A stretch of 43,842 nucleotides of DNA from Ilumatobacteraceae bacterium (GTDB taxonomy: Bacteria > Actinomycetota > Acidimicrobiia > Acidimicrobiales > Ilumatobacteraceae), in contig JAFMMJ010000009.1 in NCBI GenBank assembly GCA_017859785.1, positions 1 through 43,842 on the forward strand, written 5' to 3'. The first letter of the stretch is position 1, and every line of letters starts with the position of its first letter. Positions 1 through 8,159 of this stretch are shown in pieces. A program made the position numbers and the translations under genes. The notes below the pieces were generated by a model. It searched no databases. It was given only the letters and a program-made list of their open reading frames with translations, and had not been told where the DNA came from.

Positions 1-8
1 ACGGCACG

Positions 9-49
9 GCAGGCGGCCATTTTGCGCCAAAATTCGTGCCGCCGCCTGC
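9..49. promoter_or_regulatory. Nested inverted repeat just upstream of tRNA-Lys
   Basis: A 9-base arm at 9-17 (gcaggcggc) is exactly complementary to 41-49, and inside it lies a second perfect 6-base hairpin, 19-24 with 28-33 and a 3-base loop. The outer right arm runs two bases into the 5' end of tRNA-Lys at 48. It could be the terminator of a gene to the left of the window or a processing or regulatory structure for the tRNA. No T-tract follows, so a classical intrinsic terminator is unlikely. The function is unknown. Confidence 0.4.
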
Positions 50-119
50 GCCTCTAGCTCAATGGCAGAGCAGCGGGCTTTTAACCCGTTGGTTCAGGGT
101 TCGACCCCCTGGGGGCGCA
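48..119 (+). tRNA. tRNA-Lys (anticodon TTT)
   Basis: A full cloverleaf can be folded. The acceptor arms GCGCCTC (48-54) and GGGGCGC (112-118) pair, with one T:G wobble. The D arm carries GCTC/GAGC, the anticodon arm has the loop CTTTTAA with anticodon TTT, and the T arm is CAGGG/CCCTG around TTCGACC. The discriminator base is A119 and CCA is not encoded. The gene lies 41 bases upstream of an enoyl-CoA hydratase on the same strand. Confidence 0.95.
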
Positions 120-160
120 CCGATCCGCACTGGTTCGCGGGTCCATGGCAGGCTGTTCGA

Positions 161-937
161 ATGGGAACAAACATCTCGGTGTCGCGCACCGACTCCATAG
201 CGACGATCACGCTCGCTAATCCGGCCAAGCGGAACGCCTTGGCCCTCGACGTGATGATCGAACTCACCGAGGCGCTCCGCGAAGTCGCGCGCTCTGATGC
301 GCTCGGTGTCGTGCTCGCCGCTGAGGGACCGGTGTTCTCCGCGGGTCACAACTTCGGTGACATGGCGGGTGCCTCGTTCGATGAGGCCCGTGACCTCCTC
401 GAGGTGTGCACCACGATGATGAACACGATTCAGCAGATGCCCCAGGTGGTGATCGCCAGGGTGCACGCACTCGCGACCGCCGCTGGATGTCAGCTCGTCG
501 CGTCCTGCGATCTCGCGATCGCCGCCGAGTCGGCTGGCTTCGCGCTCCCGGGTGGCAAGGGCGGTCTGTTCTGCCACACGCCGCTCGTTGCCGTGGCCCG
601 ACAGATCGGTCGCAAGCGCGCCCTCGAGATGGCGATGACCGGCGATGTGGTCGATGCCGCGACCGCCGTCGACTGGGGGCTGATCAATCGGGTGGTGCCC
701 GATGACGAGCTCGACGATGCCATCACCGATCTCATGGCGCGCGCCACGCGAGGCTCTGCGGCCTCAAAGGCGATGGGCAAGCGAGCGTTCTACGCCCAGG
801 TTGATCTCGATCAACCGAAGGCGTATGCCTACGCGATGGAGGTGATGGCCGCCGGGGTCGTCACTCCCGATGGCCAAGAGGGCATCAACTCGTTCCTCGA
901 GAAGCGCCGACCCGACTTCACGCCACCTGGGCGATAG
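161..937 (+). CDS. Enoyl-CoA hydratase/isomerase family protein (ECHDC3-like)
   Basis: The product is a 258-residue crotonase-fold protein. The first oxyanion-hole segment is GHNFGDM. The second region, AAGCQLVASCDLAIA, is followed by FALPGGKGGLFCHTP, which resembles ECHDC3-type members (GLFC-TP) more than classical fatty-acid EchA. The family hydrates or isomerises enoyl-CoA thioesters or acts in related acyl-CoA chemistry; the exact substrate cannot be read from the sequence. I place the start at ATG 161 because the reading frame upstream of it runs through the tRNA-Lys gene. The stop overlaps the end of the convergent sigma-like gene by 20 bp. Confidence is high for the family and low for the substrate. 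Confidence 0.88.
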   Translation: MGTNISVSRTDSIATITLANPAKRNALALDVMIELTEALREVARSDALGVVLAAEGPVFSAGHNFGDMAGASFDEARDLLEVCTTMMNTIQQMPQVVIARVHALATAAGCQLVASCDLAIAAESAGFALPGGKGGLFCHTPLVAVARQIGRKRALEMAMTGDVVDAATAVDWGLINRVVPDDELDDAITDLMARATRGSAASKAMGKRAFYAQVDLDQPKAYAYAMEVMAAGVVTPDGQEGINSFLEKRRPDFTPPGR

Positions 938-1673
938 CGGCGAGTTCGCTCGCGACTCGGCTGCACCGGTAGCGCACGGCCCGAGGGCTGATTCCCATGG
1001 CCTCGGCCACGCGCTCGGTCGAGCCGGTGAGGAGAACTCGACGCAAGGCCTCGAGGTTGACCGGATCGATGCCGTGCACTCTCGCCTCGATGAGCACCTC
1101 CCGAACTCGATCGAGCACCTGATCGTCGGTGGCGGTCAGGCTCCTCCAGTCCTGCGGGTCGACGAGCACCTCAGGTCGCTTCTCTCGCCGTCGACGATCC
1201 GACTTGAACACTCGGTAGACGGCGTCGTTGATGAGCGCTGCTGAGATGCACGAAGGAGAGCGCTTCGGGTCGTAGGAGCGAACGGCGATCCAGGCTGCGG
1301 CCACGAGTTCTTGGAGAGCGTCGTCGGCGGACATGTCGCTCGGTCGATGTCGGGTTGCGCTGATGAGGCCGGGCACGATCCGTTGCACCACGACTCGGGC
1401 GGCGAGTTCATCGGATTGAGCTCGTTCGACGAGGCGTCTCAGCACCCCCTCAGCGTCGTGGTCGTCGCGACGGTCGTAACCGGCGAGGGCGAGCAACTCA
1501 TCGAGGTCGCCGAAGTGGGTGTTGACGACACCCCAGGACTTCGCACGATGGATCGACGCTCGGTGACGGGCGGTTCGCTCCCATTCGGTGGTCAGTGCTC
1601 GGGCGAAGCCGCGCCGGCTATCGGCGCCGCTGCGGGGTCGGGGATGGTCGGTGTCGGATGAGCGTTGGTTCAT
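918..1673 (-). CDS. Sigma-factor-like regulator with C-terminal helix-turn-helix
   Basis: This is a 251-residue protein, basic at its N-terminus. The middle (AWIAVRSYDPKRSPSCISAALINDAV) has a weak resemblance to sigma-70 region 2. The C-terminus (STERVAEAMGISPRAVRYRC) is a clear region-4-like helix-turn-helix. I use ATG 1673 rather than the in-frame TTG at 1682, because a GAGG lies 9 bases before the ATG and would abut the TTG. The gene diverges from the EssC-like ATPase and could regulate it. It overlaps the enoyl-CoA hydratase by 20 bp at the 3' end. It may be an atypical sigma factor or simply a DNA-binding regulator. Confidence 0.7.
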   Translation of the reverse strand: MNQRSSDTDHPRPRSGADSRRGFARALTTEWERTARHRASIHRAKSWGVVNTHFGDLDELLALAGYDRRDDHDAEGVLRRLVERAQSDELAARVVVQRIVPGLISATRHRPSDMSADDALQELVAAAWIAVRSYDPKRSPSCISAALINDAVYRVFKSDRRRREKRPEVLVDPQDWRSLTATDDQVLDRVREVLIEARVHGIDPVNLEALRRVLLTGSTERVAEAMGISPRAVRYRCSRVASELAAIAQVA

Positions 1674-1818
1674 GACGGCCAACCTCGGGTAAGGGTCTCA
1701 CCGGCAGCCTCACCGCGAGCCTCCCTGGTCGTTTACCAGTGGCGATTCGTCTCACCGAATGGCTCCCCGCGCACTCATGCCCGTGCCGGAGCGGGGGTGT
1801 TTCACCGCCCACTGGTCC

Positions 1819-4800
1819 ATGGATATCGGAGCGATCGCGGTGGTCTCCGGACCCGACGCCGGCCGGATCATCAACCTCGGGGCGACTTCCGATGCGACGA
1901 TCGGCCGGGCCGCCGAACTGAGAATCGATGACCCCCGCTGCGAGGTGGTTCACGCCCGGTTCGACCGAGCGGGCGGCACCATCACGCCACTCGGCGGGCA
2001 TGTTGCTTCGGCAGTCGGAGGGGATTATCGGATCGGCGCGTCAACCCTGCGGCTGATTGCAAATCAGCCAAAGCCGGAACCTCGCATCGGTCCTGTGATC
2101 GAGCGACCGATCCGAGCGCAGCAGCCTCTCGATGGGTTGACTCCGGTCGCGGCGGTACCCGCGCAGCCGGCACCAGCGCCCTCACCGCGAACTGTCGGGA
2201 CTGGTCCGCTGATCGGCGCCGCGGTCGGAATCGGTGGGGCATCGATGATCGCCGTGGTGACCGGGAACGTCATGTTCATGCTCATCGGATCGATCGGCGC
2301 GCTGACCGCACTGGCGACCTGGACCGTCGACGTCATTCGGTCGCGTCGTGAGCGCCGTCGTGAGCGAGTCACCGCGGCAGAGCGTCGTAACGCGGAGATC
2401 GATCAGATGATCGCTGATCATGAGCGGAGAACTGTCGCCCTTCGGTATGTCTGGCCGCTCGACCTGGCTGCGATCGCGGGATCGAGAAGGGTCTGGGAAC
2501 GACGGCGAGTACATGGCGACCCCCTCAGGGTCGTGATCGCGATCGACCCCGACAACCACGGGGCTATTGAGCACTTAGAAGCGCCTGCTCCAGCCGTTCC
2601 CTGCATCGTCGACCTCGCATCGATCCGAGCTCTCGCCATTGTCGCCTCGTCCTCGATCTCGTCTTCGGTCCTCCGTTCGATCGTCGGTCAACTGGCGGTC
2701 GCCACCGGACCAGCAGACCTGATGATCGACGTCGATCAGTCGATGTCGCTTCGCGAGTTTCGAGATCTTCCGCATCGAGTTCCCGGAGGTTCCGACGATC
2801 GTCATCGCGTCATCATCAGTGCCGACCCCGGGGAACTCTCCGATCCATCCACCCGCGTTCGCCAAGCAGTCGACGGCTCGAGCCCGGTGACCGTCATTGC
2901 TGCTATCGCGCCCGGACAGCCCATTCCGGCCGCGATCGACGCCATCCTCGAGGTCGACGGTCAGTGGCGAGCGGAATGGACACCCGACACCACCCGGCCT
3001 GAGGATCGACGCGCTCTCACCGCTGCGGTGGGCATGTCTGGCGACACCGCCGCCCGGGTCGCCGCGCATCTCGACGGCCTGATCGACCCCGAACTCACGA
3101 CTTCGAGTCGACGGCTGCCGAGCCGAGTCGATCTCGGATCTCTCCTTGAGCGCACCTCGGTCGATCGAGCCTCGAATCGCTCTCTCGACATGATCGTCGG
3201 TGTCGGCGAGGACGGGACCCCAGTGATGGTTGACCTCGTGCGGGATGGACCTCACGCGCTCGTCGCCGGCACCACCGGATCAGGGAAGAGCGAACTGCTG
3301 CGCGCCATGGTTGTCAGCGCAGCTCGCCGCCACGACCCCGACGACCTCAATATCGCTCTGATCGACTTCAAGGGTGGTGCCGCCTTCGACACGCTTGCTT
3401 CCCTTCCCCACGTGGTCGGCACGCTGACCGATCTCGACGGCTACGCGGCCGGTCGTGTACTCACCGGTCTCACCGCGGAACTCCGTCGGCGCGAGGAGAT
3501 GCTCCGCGGAGGGGAGGGCTCGTCGACGATTCCACGCCTGCTCATCGTGATCGACGAGTTCGCTGAACTCGCGGCCGCCGACTCGGACGCTTCCCGCGCC
3601 ATGCTCGGAGTCGCGCGTCGCGGGAGAAGCCTCGGCGTCCACCTCGTGATCGCCACGCAGCGGCCCTCAGGAGTGGTCAACGACGAGGTTCGAGCGAACA
3701 CCGACCTGAGGTTCTGTCTGCGGGTCAACTCGACCGCTGACTCGATCGACGTCATCGGCGATCCGGCCGCGGCCCAGATCGAACGCGCTGTGCCCGGGCG
3801 GGCGGTCCTCGCGATCGCCGGCCGCGGGATCGCACATTTCCAGACGGCCCTGGTGAGCGACGGGGACATCGGTCCCCTCCGCGCGTGCCGATCTCGCAGT
3901 CAGCTCCGCCGCCCCTGGCAAGAGCCTCTCCCGAACGACTTGCCGCCCGCGGACGACGGCGACTTCGGACTCGTCGACCGACCAGAGACGCAGAGCAGCG
4001 AGCCGCTCCACTGGCAGCCGGAGCGGGGAAGCCTCCTCATCAGCGGCGATCCGGGCACGGGGAGGACGACTGCGCTGAGGACCGTGCTCGCCGGGACTCC
4101 ACACCCAACCCATTTCATCACCGCTCGGGTCGGCGAAGCCGATGCGTTCTTCGCTGAGCACGTCGGTGAGGCGATCCAAGCGAACGACACCGAACGGGTG
4201 AGGCGACTACTACGACACCTCCACCGAGAGGTCAGCCGACGACGAGATGGTCGCTCTGGCGACCGACTTCTGCTCGCCGTCGACGGCATCGACACCGTGA
4301 TCTCGGAATTCGAACGGCTCGGCGACGAGGACACGATCAGCCGCCTTCGATCGCTGATCAACGATGGCGCGTCCCTCGGGATCTCGATCGTCGCGACGAC
4401 ACGCTCGCTCCACCGCCTTGCCGACGTGGCGTGCGTCCACTGGCTCCTTCACCGAGCTGACAGCGGGGCAGCCCAACACCTCGGAGCGCCCGCAGCCCTC
4501 CTTCCCCCGAAGATTCCCGGCCGCATCCTCCGGTTCCCCGACCCGGCGCAGGCTCACATCCGTCGTCCACCACCTCGCGTGGCTGGGCGAGGGGTGAGTG
4601 CTCCGGCTCGAGTCGAAGTGCTGCCGAGCCGCACCAGTCGAATCCATCCGGTCGGCGCTCGGGTTGAGCGTGGAGTCCGACTCGAGCTCGGGATCGACGC
4701 CGACGACCTCTCCCCGGTCGACATCACCCTCACCGGCGGACGGCACGTGCTCGTGATCGGCGGTCGCGGAACCGGGCGCACCACCGCGCTCGATTGGATC

Positions 4801-5250
4801 GGCGAGAGCTGGCGTTCGATCACCGGAGCGTCTCCGGCGCGCGTCCGCCACAGCCTCGACGAACTGCCTGAGTCGACCTCAGGGCTGGTGATCGTCGACG
4901 ATGCGCTGGCTGTCGACGCGGGCGCATCCGCCGATCGGATTCGCAACGACGCTGGAGTCGTCCTGGTCGCCGCCACCGACGGGGACGGCCTCCGAGCGGC
5001 ATGGGGACACTGGCTCGGCGACCTTCGACGGTGGCGCACCGGCCTCGTGATCGCCTCCGGGGGCGCGCTCGACGGGGATCTGCTCGGGGCGACACTCCCG
5101 GCGCGCACACCGATCGCAGCCCGGCCCGGTCTGGGCTGGTGGGTTGCCGACGGTCGGACCCGACTGGTGCAGGTCCACGCAGGACCGGACGACCAGTCGA
5201 CGACCCTGCACCCCGGCCTGATGACCTCAGATGACATGCTGGCCCGATGA
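1819..5250 (+). CDS. FHA-domain FtsK/SpoIIIE-type ATPase (EssC/EccC-like)
   Basis: About 1143 residues from ATG 1819; an in-frame ATG at 1759 would add 20, and neither has a good ribosome-binding site. The order is an FHA-like N-terminal domain (MDIGAIAVVSGPDAGRIINL onward), a proline/alanine linker, two adjacent membrane helices (residues 131-170) with a basic stop-transfer stretch, and then three nucleotide-binding modules. Module 1 is intact, with GTTGSGKS at 484-491 and a Walker B LLIVIDEF ending near D579-E580. Modules 2 and 3 have degenerate P-loops (GDPGTGRT at 743, GGRGTGRT at 981), in which arginine replaces the catalytic lysine. This matches the architecture of type VII secretion motor ATPases. 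No WXG100 substrate or other ESX component is encoded nearby. The stop overlaps the next start as ATGA. The DNA-translocase alternative is less likely because of the FHA domain. Confidence 0.82.
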   Translation: MDIGAIAVVSGPDAGRIINLGATSDATIGRAAELRIDDPRCEVVHARFDRAGGTITPLGGHVASAVGGDYRIGASTLRLIANQPKPEPRIGPVIERPIRAQQPLDGLTPVAAVPAQPAPAPSPRTVGTGPLIGAAVGIGGASMIAVVTGNVMFMLIGSIGALTALATWTVDVIRSRRERRRERVTAAERRNAEIDQMIADHERRTVALRYVWPLDLAAIAGSRRVWERRRVHGDPLRVVIAIDPDNHGAIEHLEAPAPAVPCIVDLASIRALAIVASSSISSSVLRSIVGQLAVATGPADLMIDVDQSMSLREFRDLPHRVPGGSDDRHRVIISADPGELSDPSTRVRQAVDGSSPVTVIAAIAPGQPIPAAIDAILEVDGQWRAEWTPDTTRPEDRRALTAAVGMSGDTAARVAAHLDGLIDPELTTSSRRLPSRVDLGSLLERTSVDRASNRSLDMIVGVGEDGTPVMVDLVRDGPHALVAGTTGSGKSELLRAMVVSAARRHDPDDLNIALIDFKGGAAFDTLASLPHVVGTLTDLDGYAAGRVLTGLTAELRRREEMLRGGEGSSTIPRLLIVIDEFAELAAADSDASRAMLGVARRGRSLGVHLVIATQRPSGVVNDEVRANTDLRFCLRVNSTADSIDVIGDPAAAQIERAVPGRAVLAIAGRGIAHFQTALVSDGDIGPLRACRSRSQLRRPWQEPLPNDLPPADDGDFGLVDRPETQSSEPLHWQPERGSLLISGDPGTGRTTALRTVLAGTPHPTHFITARVGEADAFFAEHVGEAIQANDTERVRRLLRHLHREVSRRRDGRSGDRLLLAVDGIDTVISEFERLGDEDTISRLRSLINDGASLGISIVATTRSLHRLADVACVHWLLHRADSGAAQHLGAPAALLPPKIPGRILRFPDPAQAHIRRPPPRVAGRGVSAPARVEVLPSRTSRIHPVGARVERGVRLELGIDADDLSPVDITLTGGRHVLVIGGRGTGRTTALDWIGESWRSITGASPARVRHSLDELPESTSGLVIVDDALAVDAGASADRIRNDAGVVLVAATDGDGLRAAWGHWLGDLRRWRTGLVIASGGALDGDLLGATLPARTPIAARPGLGWWVADGRTRLVQVHAGPDDQSTTLHPGLMTSDDMLAR

Positions 5251-6029
5251 GCAACCCCGAACGTTCGCCCTCCGACGCGCTCGACCTCTTTCGTCTCGAC
5301 GGTCAGGTAGCGGTGGTCACCGGCGCCTCATCGGGGCTTGGCGAGCGCATGGCCCGCGTGCTGCACGGCGCGGGGGCGACGGTCGTGGTCACCGCGAGAC
5401 GCCGTGACCGACTCGAGCGACTCGCCGCTGATCTCGAGCGGGTCACCGTGATCGCCGCCGACCTCTACTCAGCAGACGACCGGGAGCGTTTGATCGCTGA
5501 GGCCGAACAGGCGCACGGTCAAATCGACATTTTGGTGAACAACGCCGGAACCACCTCGGTGGTCGGAGTCGCCGATGAGGAGGTTGAGCTCTTCCGGTCG
5601 GTGCTCGAGCTGAACACCACCGCGCCCTGGCACCTCGCGAAACTCTGCGCCCCCGGAATGATCCAGCGGGGAACCGGTTCGATCGTCAACATCGCTTCGA
5701 TGCTCGGCCACGTCGGCGCCACGCCGGTCAAACAGGCCAACTACTGCGCGTCGAAAGGCGCCGTGGTCAACCTGACCCGAGAGCTCGCGCTCCAGTGGGC
5801 GAGGAAGGGCATCCGCGTGAACGCGCTCTGTCCGGGCTGGTTCCCGTCAGAGATGACCGAGGACATGCAGGACGAGTCGAGCCAGGCCTTCATCCGGCAG
5901 AACTCACCGATCCCGCGGATGGGTGAGCCGCACGAGCTCGACGGGGCGCTCCTTCTGCTCGCCTCGGCGGCGGGCACCTTCCTCACCGGGCAGTCCCTCA
6001 TCGTCGACGGGGGCTGGACCGCCCGCTGA
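5247..6029 (+). CDS. Short-chain dehydrogenase/reductase (SDR) family oxidoreductase
   Basis: A 260-residue classical SDR. It has the cofactor motif TGASSGLG near residue 22, NNAG in the middle, the catalytic Ser (NIASM) and YCASK, then PGW and a C-terminal FLTGQSLIVDGGW. TARRR after the second beta strand suggests NADP(H), as basic residues there favour the 2'-phosphate. The start ATG overlaps the stop of the EssC-like gene as ATGA, which points to translational coupling, although no functional link is obvious. The substrate cannot be assigned; 3-oxoacyl or sugar-alcohol reductases have the same layout. Confidence 0.9.
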   Translation: MSNPERSPSDALDLFRLDGQVAVVTGASSGLGERMARVLHGAGATVVVTARRRDRLERLAADLERVTVIAADLYSADDRERLIAEAEQAHGQIDILVNNAGTTSVVGVADEEVELFRSVLELNTTAPWHLAKLCAPGMIQRGTGSIVNIASMLGHVGATPVKQANYCASKGAVVNLTRELALQWARKGIRVNALCPGWFPSEMTEDMQDESSQAFIRQNSPIPRMGEPHELDGALLLLASAAGTFLTGQSLIVDGGWTAR

Positions 6030-6036
6030 TTCGACT

Positions 6037-6630
6037 ATGCGTGAGATCTTCAGCCTCCGATTTTTCGCCGCCATCGGCGCGGTGATCGCCTCCTTCCTCA
6101 TCGCCTCCGCACTGGTGGGAGGCGAGTCGGACGTCGTGTCCGAGGAGGAGGTCGCCGCGCAGGTGATCCGACGTATCGACTTGGTCGAGCGAATCGAGCG
6201 GTTCCAAGACGATGGGGCGTCCTTCGCCGTTCGAGATGGGGTCGCAGCCAACGGCACGGTGCTCATCCTCGACGAGCGCCGGAGCGCGAGGATCGTCCCG
6301 GGCACACCGGGGGAAGATCGATGTCCGATCGGACGGCGCATCGGCGCCTGCGCATTGGTCGCTGATCTGCTGGGAGAGGCGGTGGTGTGGTTCCGCCTCG
6401 AGCCAGTGGAACCGGGCGGGGTGGTCGACTTCGGTCCGATCGTGTCGCTCGACGACGATCTCGCCACCCTTGCCGATGGCCTCCAGTTGCCGTACGCCCC
6501 AGTGCTCGCCCGACGCTGCGCGACGGAGTTCGAATCGTTCAGCGCGTTCCGTCGTGAACTTGGTGAGGAGTTCGTGTCGCGCTACACGCTGGCTGAACGT
6601 CGACTCACCGATGTGATCTGCACAGGGTGA
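6037..6630 (+). CDS. Membrane-anchored protein of unknown function
   Basis: A 197-residue protein that I do not recognise. Residues 1-28 (MREIFSLRFFAAIGAVIASF then LIASALVGG) form a single signal-anchor helix, so the remainder should be exported. The exported part is acidic and contains three cysteines in two clusters (CPIG, GACAL and RRCATEF), which could form a disulfide. I use ATG 6037, seven bases after the SDR stop; there is no strong Shine-Dalgarno sequence. The 3' end overlaps the convergent flavoprotein gene by 26 bp. It is probably cotranscribed with the SDR and EssC-like genes. Confidence 0.7.
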   Translation: MREIFSLRFFAAIGAVIASFLIASALVGGESDVVSEEEVAAQVIRRIDLVERIERFQDDGASFAVRDGVAANGTVLILDERRSARIVPGTPGEDRCPIGRRIGACALVADLLGEAVVWFRLEPVEPGGVVDFGPIVSLDDDLATLADGLQLPYAPVLARRCATEFESFSAFRRELGEEFVSRYTLAERRLTDVICTG

Positions 6631-7597
6631 CCACGGCTTCGGCTGCGGCGATGCCGGATTCCCAGGCGCCCTCGAACCTCGGTCCAGCGAAAGCGTCACC
6701 GCCGAGCACGAGCCGCGTCGACTCGTCGATCCAGCAGCGTTCACTCCACGGCTGTCGGGGAGTGGCGAAGCGCCAACGCTTCACCTGAGCCTCGACGATC
6801 CCAGCACCGCCGATGAAGGGTTCGGCGAGCCGGTGCAGTTCGGACTCGATGGCACTCGGGTCGGCATCCCAGCGTTCGAGCGACCAGTCCGGATCGGCGT
6901 GGAGGGTGAGTGCTGGAACAGCGCTGATGCCCTTCAGCGCGTTATCGGCCACGAAAGCCACACCAGACGAGGGCTGCTGCATTCCCCCCGGAGGCGCGAC
7001 AGCGCTTGGCCCGTCCAACACGACGAGCAGGCCGAGCGTCCGGTCGTAGTCGGCGTCGAACACGGCCCGCGGGAGACCCTCCACCGACTCGAACACCAGC
7101 GAGAACGATTGGGGCACGGGAGCCGTGGACACCAGGGAGCGACTGCGGTGGATGGTGCCGTCGTCGGTGGTCACCTCCCAGTGCCCAAGATCGTCGAAGC
7201 GGGTCGCGACCGCCATGGAGGGCACGCGAACATCGACCCCGGTGGCGAGATCTTTGGCGAGGGAGTTCATGCCGGTGGTGCCGATGTATCTCGGGTGACC
7301 ATCCTCACCCTCGAAGCCGCGGCACCACACCGTCACCAAGCCTCGGGAGGTCCAGTCGTCGACCTGATCAGCGAGCGACTGGCCGCGCACGGTGAAGAAT
7401 TGCGCGCCGTGGTCGACGACGGCGCCCGACATGCGGCGCGTCGCGAGGCGACCGCCGACCGAACGTCCCTTGTCGAGGACGCGCACTGACAGACCAGCGT
7501 CGACGAGTCGTCGAGCGGCGACGAGGCCGGAGAGACCTGCGCCGATGATGAGCGTGTCGACCTCGGGACCCGGCGCACGGCCGGCTTGGGAGGTCAA
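6605..7597 (-). CDS. Renalase-like FAD-dependent oxidoreductase
   Basis: A 330-residue flavoprotein. The N-terminal Rossmann motif is IIGAGLSGLVAARRL, followed by DKGRSVGGRLATRR and VDHGAQFFTVR, which are typical of the renalase and NAD/FAD amine-oxidase-like group. The C-terminus has the second FAD motif, LGGDAFAGPRFEGAWESGIA. Renalases oxidise aberrant dihydro-NAD(P) isomers; bacterial members with this pattern usually have no tested substrate. The start is taken as TTG 7597, which overlaps the upstream stop as TTGA. Any longer version would run back through the upstream phosphatase-like gene. The 3' end overlaps the convergent membrane protein by 26 bp. Confidence 0.85.
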   Translation of the reverse strand: MTSQAGRAPGPEVDTLIIGAGLSGLVAARRLVDAGLSVRVLDKGRSVGGRLATRRMSGAVVDHGAQFFTVRGQSLADQVDDWTSRGLVTVWCRGFEGEDGHPRYIGTTGMNSLAKDLATGVDVRVPSMAVATRFDDLGHWEVTTDDGTIHRSRSLVSTAPVPQSFSLVFESVEGLPRAVFDADYDRTLGLLVVLDGPSAVAPPGGMQQPSSGVAFVADNALKGISAVPALTLHADPDWSLERWDADPSAIESELHRLAEPFIGGAGIVEAQVKRWRFATPRQPWSERCWIDESTRLVLGGDAFAGPRFEGAWESGIAAAEAVVTLCRSHR

Positions 7598-8100
7598 CGC
7601 AGCTCGTGGGCTCGGATGATCAACTCGCGAGCGAACGGGTCCAGTTTCCGGCCGGTCAGCTGCTCGGTGACCGTGATCGTCTCGGTATCGCCGTCGACGA
7701 GCCCGGCCCAACGGATATATCCGCCCATCACTCCGACGAGCCGGTCACCGAGCTCCTCAGCGTGGACGATGACGCGCTGTCCGGCGCGCACCAGATCGTC
7801 GATCTCGGTGTAGAACGATCGGAGCCACGCGTCGAGGTCGTCGGTGCGCATCGGCCGATGCCGATACGGCATGCTGAGTTCCTCGTAGTTGTGCAGGTTG
7901 TGCGGTGCCTGGATGATCGAGACGACGTAGTTGAAGCCGTTCTCCCGGATCCAGATGATCTCCTCTTGGCGTCGGACCCGGCGATGGTTGTCACCGAATC
8001 CTCCCGGACGCTCGCAGATGGCGAGTTTGTCCTTCAGAATCCACGTGAAATTGCGGGGTTCGATGCCGAGAGCCCACTTGCCGCGAAGTTTTGGCGGCAT
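7594..8100 (-). CDS. Dual-specificity-phosphatase-fold protein lacking the catalytic cysteine
   Basis: A 168-residue protein. The segment RVIVHAEELGDRLVGVMGGY (residues 109-128) has the shape of the tyrosine/dual-specificity phosphatase P-loop, VxVHCx5R. Here Ala114 stands where the cysteine belongs, while His113 and Arg120 are kept. The preceding sequence (FNYVVSIIQAPHN and a PMRTDDLDAW loop) also fits the fold. A phosphatase with no nucleophile would be inactive and may bind a phosphorylated ligand instead. The family assignment is my reading of the motif, not a search result. It overlaps the renalase-like gene by 4 bp and follows tilS by 59 bp, so it is probably in the same operon. Confidence 0.6.
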   Translation of the reverse strand: MPPKLRGKWALGIEPRNFTWILKDKLAICERPGGFGDNHRRVRRQEEIIWIRENGFNYVVSIIQAPHNLHNYEELSMPYRHRPMRTDDLDAWLRSFYTEIDDLVRAGQRVIVHAEELGDRLVGVMGGYIRWAGLVDGDTETITVTEQLTGRKLDPFARELIIRAHELR

Positions 8101-8159
8101 TAGACGGCTCCTCGGAACGGGGCCTCGAGGTCAAAAATGGGCTGCATCCGGCGCCGATG

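Noticed and set aside
62-160. Upstream extension of the enoyl-CoA hydratase gene
   Set aside because: The extension would start inside the tRNA-Lys gene and has no homology; ATG 161 gives the family's normal N-terminus.
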